From Hanleya hanleyi (Eukaryota; Mollusca; Polyplacophora; Lepidopleurida; Hanleyidae), in contig JAVTVY010025107.1 in assembly GCA_036873755.1 (NCBI GenBank), positions 1 to 64,000 of the forward strand: a stretch of 64,000 nucleotides of DNA. Direction: 5' to 3'. Made by a program: the position numbers and the translations under genes. The first letter of the stretch is position 1; every line of letters begins with the position of its first letter. The notes below the pieces were generated by a model. That model was not told the DNA's origin, ran no database searches, and saw nothing but the letters and a program-made list of their open reading frames with translations. Below are positions 43,596-54,239 of this stretch, one piece after another.

Positions 43596-45088
43596 CCCTT
43601 TCTTTCCTGGACCCAGATGCAGATGTAGGAAAAGTCTGATATTTCGGATAGTTGATAGGTTTCGGGCATAGAAACTATTTTATTTCTTCGATATATCTCT
43701 CGCCATGGCAACTGGGAATTGTTGCCATTTGGTCACATTGGGAAGATAAGACCGTATAGCTTGATATTTTGTTGAATATGTCACAATGAAACGCATCCCT
43801 TTATCAAGTTATTGGGGGTAATTATTGCTGTTTTAATTCAAATTATAACAAAAATCACCAGTTCAAACATAAAAATGCTATATTTTAAACATTCAAAGGT
43901 AGATTCATTACAAATGTTCCAATCAACCAATATTTCAGTTACTTATACGGACTGACAAATATATGGGCAATTTCCCCGATTCAGTCGAATTATGAACTGA
44001 CATCTTGTTGGAATTTGTACAGACATGCAAAAATATAATCGGCGCCGGGAATGATGGTGAAAACAACTGTCCTCATGAATGGACGTTAACCCTACCTGGC
44101 CTGAGGGGAGGGGGCATTTTCCGCCCCCCCCCCTCCTATTGGTTTTTTGCTCCTATCTCCGGAACGACAAAAAATTGAGAGCTGAATAAACTCCGTGACT
44201 TTGTGGATTATCATATTAGGGTCATTTCGGGCCTATTTGCATGACCCCACGAGCAGAGGATCATGGGTACATTCAAAATAGCGACCATGTGGTGTACAAG
44301 AAAAGTGATGTTTTCGTCATATTTCTTCAATTTATTTGCTTTTCTGCATGGAAAAGTAAGTAAAACATATTTTATTTCATATTAGATTATTATTTATTAA
44401 TTTATCATCCAGTTGTTTAGAGGGAAGACCAAAAATAAAAACTTCGAAAATTCTGACCGAAAAATCGTCCAAAAATGCTCTTTTTGAAAATGACGTCACT
44501 GTGAAGTCATCAAGGTGGCCATCTTTGATTTTGTTGTGCATAGAGCTTGACCCAAAGATGTAGTGTGTTAAGTTTCAGCCCTCTAGCCTTTGCGATAGCG
44601 AAAATATATATGATTTAGCCATCTGCAAATAAACACGTATTGAAATTCAGAACAAAACAGACTCATACTAAAGTACCAGTTTCAGAGGTCGAATCTTCCC
44701 GATGTTGCCAAATGGCAACGTAAAAAATTGCGCATGCTCACTATGTAATCTGAGAAGATGGAAAGAAATAAAATTATGGCATGCCAAAGCCCATGTGTTA
44801 AATATTCTTACTGACACAAAACAAATTCTAGATGCAGCAAGTTTATGGGTGAAATTTGTTCATAAACTTACATCGTGTGGGAGCGGAATTCTTGCTTCAG
44901 AGGGTGACCATGTTGCAGTGTGTCATGTGACGGCATAAAAGTTGACCTGTGGGGAAACTCAGTCATATATCAATAGGTGCACTGCCCTAGATTACCGCTT
45001 CAGCCCATCGTTGCCAAACAACCATTGATTTGAGATGAGGTGGCGTAAATACACGACGTTTCCAAATGGCAACGTTGGAAATAAAGGG
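43596..45088. mobile_element. piggyBac-like non-autonomous element (TTAA-flanked), about 1.5 kb
   Basis: TTAA then CCCTTTCTTTCC at the left, and GGAAATAAAGGG then TTAA at the right. Subterminal TTGCCATTTGG (about 43725) and CCAAATGGCAACG (44706, 45063) are inverted copies. CCCTTT-type ends with TTAA fit piggyBac. No transposase found; the 78-codon frame at 44702 has no recognised motif. Confidence 0.6.
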
Positions 45089-45237
45089 TTAACCAAGGGA
45101 TATGATTCAATCCCACCCTCTTGGGTATTATGCGAGAATTGTAAATGACTTTAGTATGTTACCTTTTCCGCACAGGACCATTCGTCGTCACGTGGCTGTC
45201 GCTATTTTTCCGTATTGACGCCAAGGCGGGCCCAGAA

Positions 45238-45545
45238 ACTCTCAGAAATATTCAGGGAATAATCCTGAATAGATCAGGTTGCACAGCCACAACCTTGCAC
45301 ATATCAACCGTGAATTAAAGCTAAATTACCTGAATTTTAGGGGATTTTACGTACCTGAATAGGGTCGGAAACTTACTAATCAGGGTGATAAATTTGCCTG
45401 AATTTCAGCGAAAATTCTCTCATTCAGGGATATTTTTTCCTGAAATTCAGGTAATCAACCCTGAATTTCAGCCAAAATTGCTGAAATTGAGTTGTGGATA
45501 TACACCCTGATCAGTCCAGGACATTTACCTGAATATTTCTGAGAT
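45238..45545. mobile_element. MITE with CTCAGAAATATTCAGG ends
   Basis: CTCAGAAATATTCAGG (about 45240) and CCTGAATATTTCTGAG (about 45530) are perfect inverses. The inside repeats CCTGAAT and CTGAATTTCAG palindromes every 20-40 bp. Confidence 0.75.
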
Positions 45546-46211
45546 ATATAAATATCATATTTATTCGGCGTGACGTGTGCGTCTTCTCGACCAATGAAAT
45601 AGCTCTTTGATTGGTTGTCGCTTTACAGAGCAAAGCAAAATGCCTAGGCATATTCCAACCGCTTCCACCAACTTCGCGAGAAGCTTGGACGACCGGGTCA
45701 TAGAATAAAACAATTACAGTGTTTCAATATAGATTGTTTTCTCATGTCCACGGAACCACATACTGATCTCATCAAAATAATATAATTGTATAATAAGAAG
45801 ACTAAACGAAGAATTCGAGGAGTGATATAAATGATAACTGCAGTAACGTACGTTATTAACTGACTACAACTACAATAGGCGACAACGATTATCCTAGATA
45901 GGTGACCAGCCACGACAGAGCTAGATGACGATAATGTTGCAAACGTGTAACTTTTTAGCAATTCCGCCGGTGTACATGTACCTGTGAATTCCAACCCCAA
46001 ACAATGGACTTGGAAGCTCACCCATTCCTTATCCTGGCCCAATCCCTGGGGGCTACCCCTCGTGCTGATCCCGCCCTTCATGAGTGAATAAATCTGCAAA
46101 CACTCGTAAGCTCGTGAACTAACTATAACATAGTTCAACAATGACTGTTTCAGTTTGGGTTTTAAAATCTCATTCTAATCAGAATAAACCCCAACAAATT
46201 TAGGTCAGATA
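45546..46211. other. Cyclase intron sequence, nothing recognised
   Basis: No gene supported up to the target duplication of element D. Confidence 0.5.
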
Positions 46212-46217
46212 ATCCCA
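46212..46217. repeat. Left 6 bp target duplication of element D (ATCCCA)
   Basis: Identical to 55490-55495. Confidence 0.9.
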
Positions 46218-47650
46218 AGTAGTATGTAGCAATGATTTAAAGCCATATTTTGCCGGGGGAGATAACTCTTGGTGGCGACAGGTGGCGTTGTTTCTCAAGG
46301 GACCAAAAACTACCTCCAACACAGAAGAGTTCCAATCGAGGGGAGGTAACTCTGGGTCACTATAGTTCCGGCAAAGGGCCCCTGGGTATGTATTCTTCCG
46401 CGGTGATGCGGTCTGGTGGTGATGCGGTCGCGGGAAAAAACTTTCGCGGAGGAAAAGTAGTCCCCAGACTTCAAATACGCTGCATGGTCCGATTGGGTCG
46501 AGTGAGGTATCAAAGTGAAGCGCTCCTCGAGGGCCATTCAGTCATGGGTGGGTGCATGTAAAATTAGGATTTTTTCCCGAAACTATAAAAAGCGGAACAC
46601 GGACTTTACCCCCAAAATAGGGGAAAACACCTATCAACCCTAGCCAAAAGGGCTAATATCGGTCCCCGCGCTTATTGGGACCTGCCTATCAAGTCAATGG
46701 GGTGGGTGTATGTAAAATTAGGATTTTTTCCCGAAAATGTAAAAAGCGGAATACGGACTTTACCCCTAAAATAGGGGAAAACATCTATCAACCCTAGCAA
46801 AAAGGGCTAATATCGGTCCCCGGGCTTATTGGGACCTGCCTATCAAGTCAATGGGGTGGGTGCATGTAAAATTAGGATTTTCCCCCGAAACTATAAAAAG
46901 CGGAACACGGACTTTACCCCTAAAATAGGGGAAAACACCTATCAACTCTAGCCAAAAGGGCTAATATCGGTCCCCGGGCTTATTGGGGCCTGCCTATCCA
47001 GTCAATGGGGTGGGGCATGTAAAATTAGGATTGTTTTCCGAAAATATAAAAAGCGGAACTCGGACTTTACCCCTACAATAGGGGTCTGTATTATACAATA
47101 TAAGGGAAAATGCCTGTATGGGGGGAGGGGTGGTCAATTTTTTTTGTGGGCTTTACTATGGCTTGTGGGGTCTCGTTTTTCTCGTCTCGCCAAGAAAATG
47201 ACAATGGGAAGGATCCCGGAGCGAATCGGTGAAATTTTTGGGAAAAGTACCGGGTAGGCCTGTATATAGGCCTATAGGCTGGCTATATGGGGGTATAGGT
47301 TCAACCTGGGAAATTCACACACGTTCATTGTGATATGGGTTGCTTGGATTTGTTTTTCACGTCTAGTCATTTAGAACACGATGGGAAGGGTCTCGGAGCG
47401 CAACGGTGAAATTTTTGGAAAAGTACCATATAGCCCATATAGTCCCATACTGGCTATATGGGGGTAAACGTTCAACCTTGGAAATTCACGCACGTTCATT
47501 GTGATATGGGCTGTTTGGATTTGTTTTTCACGTCTCGTCATTTAGAACACGATGGGAAGGGTCCCGGAGCGAAACGGTGAAATTTTTGGAAAAGTTCACC
47601 GAGGCCTGGGTAGGCCAATAAGCCTATACTGCATGGCTATGGGGCTATGG
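46218..47650. repeat. Left TIR of element D
   Basis: Outer part GGGGGAGATAACTCTTGGTG, TCCGCGGTGATGCGGTC, then four units of about 140 bp with GCGGAACACGGACTTTACCC (46550-47090) and three units of about 150 bp ending in the GGAAATTCACACACGTTC block. Confidence 0.9.
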
Positions 47651-48370
47651 AAGAGAAAAGAAGCGTGAAGTGGAACTCCTCGGAAGAATCAGCTGAGGAT
47701 ATAACATTCAGCTGGGAACATTGGAACTCTTATATGTGCAGATAATGGAATGAACAATCATACAAGTTTTGAAGAAGTGACCAGAGGGATTAACTGCACA
47801 GGACTCGGTGATATCGTTTTGAATTGTTGGCATGTTAAAATAGAGAACAGACATACTAATAACAGTTGAGAGTAGAATAGGTTTACTAATTATACGAAGG
47901 CATTCGCTAATATGCTTTGTAGTTATTAGTCTTTTTCCAGATCTACAGCAATTATTTTACTTCGCATACCCTAGGTTTAGCTGAATATATTCTATTATCA
48001 GACACAATTTTTTTTAGCGGTCTAGCATTTTATTTCCCGAAGCATCAAAGGTTGCATATAGAAAAATTTAAAAGTAAGGTAATAGGAATCAAAGTGCATA
48101 TGATATTACTATAGATATTGATTCGTCCCCAAGGTGACGATATATTGACTGAGTAGAATATGTATACTAATTATGATTGTAGGCGTTAATATACTTTGTA
48201 GGTATTGGTCTTTTCAAGATCTACGGACATTATTTTACTTTGCATATTCTGATTTAGTGGATATATCCTAGTATCAGATACAAAGAATTGTTAGCGGGAG
48301 GTAGTGTTTGCAAGTTAGGTAAATCAGAATTTAAAAAAAAAAAAAAAATCAATAGGGCCTGATAAATAGG
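47651..48370. repeat. AT-rich internal block of element D with a direct duplication
   Basis: 47868-48020 and 48150-48300 are diverged copies (TTTGTAGTTATTAGTCTTTT and TTTGTAGGTATTGGTCTTTT; both with AGATCTACGG/AGATCTACAG). No gene. Confidence 0.6.
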
Positions 48371-48373
48371 GAT

Positions 48374-48530
48374 ATGACCTCTGTGAGGTCACTTCCGCTT
48401 CCGTTCACGTGACCCGAACTGACCTTTGACCCCTGCGCGCAATTTTTATCCGGTATTGTTAGCGCGCGCAGGGGGCAAAGGTCAGTTCGGGTCACGTGAA
48501 CGGAAGCGGAAGTGAGCTCACAGAGGTCAT
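48374..48530. other. Type-1 hairpin of element D, about 67 bp arms, with enhancer-like motifs
   Basis: Arms 48374-48440 and 48462-48530 are near-perfect inverses (two mismatches plus one extra GC). The loop is AATTTTTATCCGGTATTGTTA. Each arm contains a DR1-like TGACCTTTGACCCC, the E-box CACGTG and the ETS-like CACTTCCGCTTCCG. ATGCAAAT follows immediately. The stem could act as an origin, a telomere-like end or a bidirectional enhancer; that is inference. Confidence 0.9.
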
Positions 48531-48539
48531 ATGCAAATG

Positions 48540-48655
48540 CCACTTCCGGGCTCTGAGCTCCACACGCTTTGAGCTCCAAGAGCTCCGATCGCACCCACAC
48601 CCTGGTGTACCCTATGCCCTACGGGCTATAGGGTACAGGGTGACCAGGTATGTGT
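48540..48655. promoter_or_regulatory. GAGCTC block and partial type-2 hairpin (D)
   Basis: TTCCGGGCTCTGAGCTCC and CTTTGAGCTCCAAGAGCTCC, then CACCCTGGTGTACCCTAT pairing with ATAGGGTACAGGGTGACC. Both hairpin types occur in series only in D. Confidence 0.75.
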
Positions 48656-48795
48656 GCCCAGTGGTGGTGGTGGTGGTGTGGTGGTGTGTGGTGGTGGTGG
48701 TGGTGGTGGCGTTGACGGGCGTCAACGCCCGGTGGTGGTGGTGGTAGTGGTGGTGTGTGGTGGTGGTGGTGTGTGGTGGTGGTAGTGATGGTGGT
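48656..48795 (+). promoter_or_regulatory. GTGG runs around a GTTGACGGGCGTCAAC palindrome (D)
   Basis: GGCGTTGACGGGCGTCAACG at 48709-48728 sits within (GTGGTG)n. The G-rich strand could form quadruplexes. The same pair of features is at 27265-27330 in B. Confidence 0.65.
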
Positions 48796-48965
48796 GGTGG
48801 TTGCATACACACACACACGCATACACACAGACGCATACACGCATACACACATACACACAGACGCAATGCACACATACACACAGACTAATACACACGTGCA
48901 CACACGCACACACACACAGACGCATACACACAGACGCAATGTACACATACACACATGCATACATA
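48796..48965. repeat. (CACACA)-type microsatellite, left of the GIY-YIG gene
   Basis: Imperfect ACACACAGACGCATACAC repeats. The partner tract is at 49935-50395. Confidence 0.9.
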
Positions 48966-49845
48966 CTGAAAGAATAATCAAATCACAAATCATCCGATTT
49001 CACCGGAATTCTAGCAATCTCCAAAATATCAATCAGTCTTGTTCAGTATTATTCCAAGCATTGAAGCCTAGAGGCTATTCAGCTCGTTTCCTGCGTCGAA
49101 TCAAATCGAACACCCTCCGAGAGATCACCTCACAACACTCAGACGACACCCGTATGTCCGAACCCGTTAGGATCAAACATAATCGCCCCAACGTCGGCGA
49201 TGGTCAAACTCAAAAATGCCTAAAAGATCGATGTAAACTTGATGCATTCATCGCGACTCGAACGTACTTCAAAAGTGAACAAACGAGAAACAAATATCAA
49301 CTACGAGACCATCTCACCTGTGACTCCGTGAACGTAATATATCTCATTACGTGCAAAAAGTGTCTTAAACAGTATATTGGTGAAACAGGGCATTTAGGGA
49401 ACGAGCCACCCGTCATCAATCTGATATTTTTCTCGAAAACGACGGTCCGGTTAACGACCATTTCAATCTCCCAGGACACATCCTCCAGGAACATTTTGAG
49501 ATCATGCCTATTGAACAAATCCCCACTCTCGCCACACAGGAAGAAACTGACGACCTGAGAGCGATACGCGAGACATTTTGGATCAAAACTTTACAAACAC
49601 GATATCCTTTCGGCATGAATATCGATCCAGGCAAACAGTCTAAACGGGAGATAATACCCTTTGTGATTCCTTATAGCAGGCGATATGTTGAAGCCGCTCG
49701 TATGCTAAAGGAGGAATATCAGAATCTTCAACCTAAACTGAGGCAGCCACTCAATCTGAAGCCAATCATAGCTTACAGAAAGAATAAGAGTTTACGCGAC
49801 TTACTAGTCCGAAGTAAACTATATCCTCTAACACAGGTTGGTGAC
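48966..49845 (+). pseudogene. GIY-YIG endonuclease-like gene carried by element D, frameshifted
   Basis: 48966-49395 encodes [32 protein letters not shown], a C-x4-C (KCLKDRC) and the nuclease core VIYLITCKKCLKQYIGETGH, which carries the family's tyrosines and YIG. Just after it (near 49395) the frame shifts; the rest is in the next frame and continues from 49504 as MPIEQIPTLATQEETDD to the TGA at 49846-49848. I would compare this with the C-terminal region of Penelope-like elements, which has the same order, but no reverse transcriptase is present upstream. It lies between two CA microsatellites. Either a PLE 3' fragment captured by D or a nuclease gene of the element. Confidence 0.7.
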
Positions 49846-49934
49846 TGAAATTTACGATTTACTGCCATGGCACAAGCTAAACTATAGCAGCCTTTTAAAA
49901 CCATCAGAAACTTGTCTCTAGGAACGATTTTTAG

Positions 49935-50395
49935 GAAATACATACAAACACACACAAACACAGACGCATACACACATTTGCATACACACACACGCTCGCA
50001 TACACAGACGCATACACACACTTGTATACACGCACGCACGCATACACACACACGCATACACACACGCATACACACACACACACACACACACACAGACGCA
50101 TGCACACATGCATACACAGACACACACACGCACACACACACACGCACACACACACACACACGCATACACACAGGCGCATACACACACATACACGCTGCAC
50201 ACACACACACATACACACACACGCGTACACGCAAGCATACACCCACACACAAACCCACACATGCATACACACACGCATACATTCACGTACACACACACGC
50301 ACACGCACATACACGCGCACACACACACACACACACACACACCCACACACACACACAGACGCATACACACATGCATACACACACAATATGACTAT
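49935..50395. repeat. (CACACA)-type microsatellite, right of the GIY-YIG gene
   Basis: Imperfect ACACACACGCATACACAC tract. Frames on both strands are repeat artefacts. Confidence 0.92.
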
Positions 50396-50459
50396 TCACA
50401 TGCAGGACATGAGAGCTTCTGGACATGGACCTGATAGAAGTCCGGAATGGTGGAACATT

Positions 50460-50894
50460 CGTAAACATCCGGGCACTTTTACATCCGGGGACTTTAACAT
50501 CCGGGTACATCCGGGCTCTTGTCAATGACGTCCGCGCCTACATCCGGGTACTTCTATCCGGGTCCTTTAGCTGTGTGTTCCATACGGGTACATCGGGGTT
50601 TACACCTGAACAGCCGGATAGTTACGGAGGTGACCGAAGATGTCACGGAGGTGCCCGAAGAGACGCGGAGGTTACCGAAGATGTCACGGAGGTCACCGAA
50701 GAGACACGGAGGTGACCGAAGATGTCACGGAGGTTACCGAAGAGACACGGATGTGCCCGAAGAGTCACGGACGTCACCGATAAGACACGGAGGTGACCGA
50801 AGAGACACGGAGGTTGCCGAAAAGACAACAACATCCGGTGGGTAGTTGAACTGAGTGTGCTAAAAATAGATCAACAGCTAGCTTGCTATAAAAA
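50460..50894 (+). promoter_or_regulatory. Promoter region of the D zinc-finger gene: CATCCGGG repeats, 21 bp repeats, TATA box
   Basis: Six or more ACATCCGGG motifs (50468-50560), then about ten 21 bp repeats (50623-50830; CACGGAGGTGACCGAAGATG type). TATAAAAA is at 50887-50894, 53 bp before the ATG. Matches the A promoter. Confidence 0.75.
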
Positions 50895-50939
50895 GGAAAC
50901 GGCCTGGCCGTTTCATCAGACACTCTGTCAACCACCAAG

Positions 50940-51920
50940 ATGTTCACTTGTACTACGTGCTCGAAATCATTCACTCGCCGGCACGACTTGCGCCGCCATG
51001 AGGCTACCATGCACGATGGAACCGCCCGGTATAGCTGTACGATATGTACACTGTCGCTTCAGCGCCCCGATCATTTACAGCGCCATGAACGTTCAATTCA
51101 TGGGCCACCCAAGCGTCCATGCGAAGAATGTGGTCAACTCTTCAAACGACCCAGTCAGTTAAGACGGCATGAGCGTTTGATTCATGGTCCGTCACCACGG
51201 CATGAGGGACAACTTTCCACTAAAGAGGCACCCAGGAGGGACAGACCCACTGAAGATGAACCCGGGGAGGAGAATGCCACTGGTGATGCGATCACGGAGA
51301 GACCGCCTATACCCACAGCTCAGAAGAGCCTAGATATCCAGCCGGTCCCTAGCATTACTGTTCCCAGTCATACGCCTGACAACAACGAACATTTTCTGGA
51401 AGATGCGGTGGATGTTCCCAGCGATCTCTTACCCGAAGATCATCCAGTGAGTGAGATGTATCGACGCCATTGGTCCATGATCCGACACTGTTTCCACCGT
51501 CATCGCCCTATATTGGACTTGTACAATTTCCGACTGACCGACCTCGCCCGTCTACGCAGCTACGTGGAAGCCATCTTCAATGACCAACCTACGTCCTTCA
51601 CATTAAATGTAGCATTTGGGTACATCTTATGCCATAAGATGACGGGTGAATTGCGCTATTTCTATTCCAGTGCCATCAACCCAGTGTACGACCATCCTTT
51701 CACAATCACCAATCGGGCGTCGCTAGAGACGATGCTGGCCCAACTGGACACTGTGGATCCCTTGGAATGGGCCTATGAACAGCGTCCCAACACCAAGTGG
51801 ATAGTGGAGAGGGTCACCAATGTTACGTTCTTCGTGGTTAAACTGACCCACCACCCCCATCGGATGAAAGTATTCACCCATGCACCGATAGATACTCAGA
51901 ATGCGCAAACAACTATCTGA
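50940..51920 (+). CDS. C2H2 zinc-finger protein with conserved C-terminal domain (element D), C-terminus altered
   Basis: Paralogue of 9612-10505, 326 codons from the ATG at the same position after the TATA box. Three C2H2 fingers with H-x4-H spacing. Finger 2 has Leu in place of the usual core Phe (CTLSLQRPDHL). The linker is longer than in A. The C-terminal domain keeps FRLTDLARLRSYVEAIFNDQ, DPLEWA and RPNTKW. Close to the natural end a run of C is one base longer than in A (CACCCCCATCGG), so the frame misses the DHPIG stop and adds about 25 unrelated residues. Probable nuclear nucleic-acid-binding protein; role unknown. It may still be functional apart from the tail. Confidence 0.82.
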   Translation: MFTCTTCSKSFTRRHDLRRHEATMHDGTARYSCTICTLSLQRPDHLQRHERSIHGPPKRPCEECGQLFKRPSQLRRHERLIHGPSPRHEGQLSTKEAPRRDRPTEDEPGEENATGDAITERPPIPTAQKSLDIQPVPSITVPSHTPDNNEHFLEDAVDVPSDLLPEDHPVSEMYRRHWSMIRHCFHRHRPILDLYNFRLTDLARLRSYVEAIFNDQPTSFTLNVAFGYILCHKMTGELRYFYSSAINPVYDHPFTITNRASLETMLAQLDTVDPLEWAYEQRPNTKWIVERVTNVTFFVVKLTHHPHRMKVFTHAPIDTQNAQTTI

Positions 51921-51966
51921 GGATATGTTTCCTCAACGGTATCCTGGCCTGCCCGATGACGATTAG
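51893..51966 (+). pseudogene. Tail of a DPTH-domain gene fused behind the D zinc-finger gene
   Basis: In another frame, IRMRKQLSEDMFPQRYPG to LPDDD and TAG, matching the ends of the B (29869) and C (33158) genes, followed by the same 3' UTR. D is thus a recombinant of an A-type gene body and a B/C-type 3' end. Confidence 0.8.
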
Positions 51967-52132
51967 AACAAACGGTTCAGAGCGAACATGGCCGAAGATG
52001 GAACTTTCTGAAATGGCGACTTCTGATTGGACAAGAGTAGCCGAGAATACATCTAACGGACAAGAACGAATATGACAGATGCAGCACCAAATGGCGGCCT
52101 CTGATTGGACAAGAAGCTATTGGTATTGTAAA

Positions 52133-52188
52133 CATACCCAACGCGGCTCCCCCAGCTTGGGTATGATGTATTTGGAGGGGATAATAAA
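52133..52188 (+). terminator. 3' stem-loop and AATAAA of element D
   Basis: CATACCCAACGC pairs with GCTTGGGTATG (52155-52165). AATAAA at 52183-52188. Confidence 0.75.
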
Positions 52189-52262
52189 ATGATTGACCTG
52201 TCATTCTTGTTGTTGTTGTTCTCTCACCGGTCTACATCATGCGACATTGTACAGAGTACATG

Positions 52263-52345
52263 TTCATTGAGAGCGAGAGAGAGAGAGAATTAAGGAGAGA
52301 GAATTAAGGTTTAACGTCGCATTCCGCAATATTTCAGCTATATAG
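52263..52345 (-). mobile_element. Retroposon 3' tail (minus strand)
   Basis: (GA)n, GAATTAAGG, then TTTAACGTCGCATTCCGCAA and TATTTCAGCTATATAGCGAT: the inverse of the LINE/SINE tail at 2990-3051 and 62766-62830. 52346-52594 is a tract rich in GTACATGTACATG. Confidence 0.7.
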
Positions 52346-52594
52346 CGATGGGACAAAGAGTATGTACATGGATTTAAACAGAGTATGTATACAAGAACGT
52401 GAACAGAGTACATGTAGAATGACATGCACAGAGTACATTTACATGGACAAGGAACACGTATATTGACAGAGTACATGTACATGAACAGATTACATATACA
52501 GGCAAATAGTACATGTACAGGCACATAGAACATGTGCATGGCTATGTACAGAATACATGGACATGCGCAGAGTACATGTACATTAAAACCAGCG

Positions 52595-53085
52595 AAGATG
52601 TTGTCTAATACAGGACAGATATGGTATAATACAGGACAGATATGGTATAATACAGGACAGATATGGTATATGCGCAGAGTACATGTACATTAAAACCAGC
52701 GAAGATATTGTCTAATACAGGACAGATATGGTATAATACAGGACAGATATGGTATAATACAGCACAGATTAGGTATAATACTGGACAGATATGGTACAAT
52801 ACTGCACAGATATGGTATAATACAGCACAGATATGGTGTAATACAGCACAGATTTGGTATAATACAGGACAGATATGGTATAATAGAGGGCAAATATTGT
52901 ATAATACAGAACATATATTGTATAATACAGGACATATATGGTACAATACAGGAGAGATATGGTATAATACAGCAAAGATTTGGTATAATACAGGAGAGAT
53001 ATGGTATAATACAGCACATTCAGGAGAGATGATATAACACAGGACAAATATGGTACAATACAGGACAGATATGGTATAATACAAA
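52595..53085. repeat. 21 bp satellite inside element D (about 23 units)
   Basis: Same GGTATAATACAGGACAGATA unit as 10790-11765. A 75 bp block with TTAAAACCAGCGAAGAT is duplicated at its start. Confidence 0.92.
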
Positions 53086-53109
53086 AGGTGTATATACAAA
53101 AAACTCATG

Positions 53110-53195
53110 TGTCAGGAGTAGGATTCCAATCCACGCCCTGCGTTGCGCAGACCAGCACTTAGGACTGGCGCCTTAGACCACTCGGCCATCCTGAC
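53110..53195 (-). tRNA. tRNA-Leu(UAA)-like sequence, probably a pseudogene
   Basis: On the minus strand: acceptor stem GTCAGGA / TCCTGAC perfect, D arm GCCGAGTGGTCTAAGGC, anticodon arm CCAGT-CCTAAGT-GCTGG with anticodon TAA, long variable arm CTGCG-CAA-CGCAG, as expected for Leu. Defects: position 33 is C rather than T, the T loop reads TTGGAAT rather than TTCGAAT, and the T stem has a mismatch. Lies between the satellite and the right arm of D. Confidence 0.65.
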
Positions 53196-53265
53196 TTTAC
53201 AGTTATAGTTCACATTATCAATTCATATGTAGTATTCATGCACGATGCGACCACCAAGTGTGTAG

Positions 53266-54239
53266 TTGCGTCTACATGCAGAGAACTACAAGATGACACC
53301 TCACACGCTGCATTCGGACCAAGGATGGTCCATGTCTACCCCAAATACCTCCCTTCACTGCCCCAAAATACCCACTTTCGCTACTACTCGTACTGATGAC
53401 GTCAACAATGACGTCACAGATGACGTGAACATCCCTCAAATCGGGATGTGCCCCCGAGAGCTACAAGATGACACCTCCCACGACGCATTCGGACCAAGTA
53501 TGGTCCCTCTCTACCCCAAATACCTTCCTTCACTGCCCTAAAATGCCCACTTTCGCTACTACTCGTACTGATGACGTCACCGATGACGTCACAGACGCGG
53601 ACATCCCTCAAATCGGGATGTACACCCCGAAAGCTACAACATGACACTTCCCTAGACACATTCGGACCAAAGATGGTCCCTCTCTACCCCAAATACCTTC
53701 CTGTACTGCCTTAAAATGCCCACTTTCGCTACTACTCGTACTGATGACGTCACCGATGACGTCACAGGTGACGTGGGCAGCCCTCAAATCGGGGTCTACA
53801 CCCCGAGAGCTACAAGATGACACCTCCCACGACGCATTCGGACCAAGGATGGTCCCTCTCTACCCCAAATATCATCCTTCAGTGCCCCAAAATGGCCACT
53901 TTACTTACTACAACCAACTGTGCATGCGCAGATTGACGCGACTTGCACTTGAAAACACACCATTCTGACTCTAACCCACACAAGCTTCACTTTGACACCT
54001 TCCACGACCCATTCGGACCCATAGCGGTCCATCTCTACCCCAAACACACACCCACATACCCCCCAAAATGCCTGCTTTCTATACTACGGCCAGACTGCGC
54101 ATGCGCAGACTATTGAAAACGGACGAACCATTAGTCCAGTCGGATGCTCCTCCACGAGAGCTTCAAAATAAGACCTCATACGACATCATAGGATCATTAG
54201 GGGCTCACCTAGACCCCAAAACGTCCACCCCGTATGGGC
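53266..54239. repeat. About 180 bp tandem units with GATGACGTCAC (element D)
   Basis: Three to four units each containing GAGAGCTACAAGATGACACC, GGACCAAGGATGGTCC (a palindrome) and one or two TGACGTCA sites. Homologous to 11766-12320 in A and to parts of C's TIRs. A CTGCGCATGCGCAG site lies at 54095-54108. Confidence 0.85.

Noticed and set aside
48441..48461. Rolling-circle origin of the circovirus/geminivirus type
   Set aside because: The loop GGTATTGTTA lacks the conserved nonanucleotide and no Rep-like gene is present.
48612..50528. His/Thr- and Cys/Val-rich frames
   Set aside because: CA/GT and GTGG microsatellites, apart from the GIY-YIG part.
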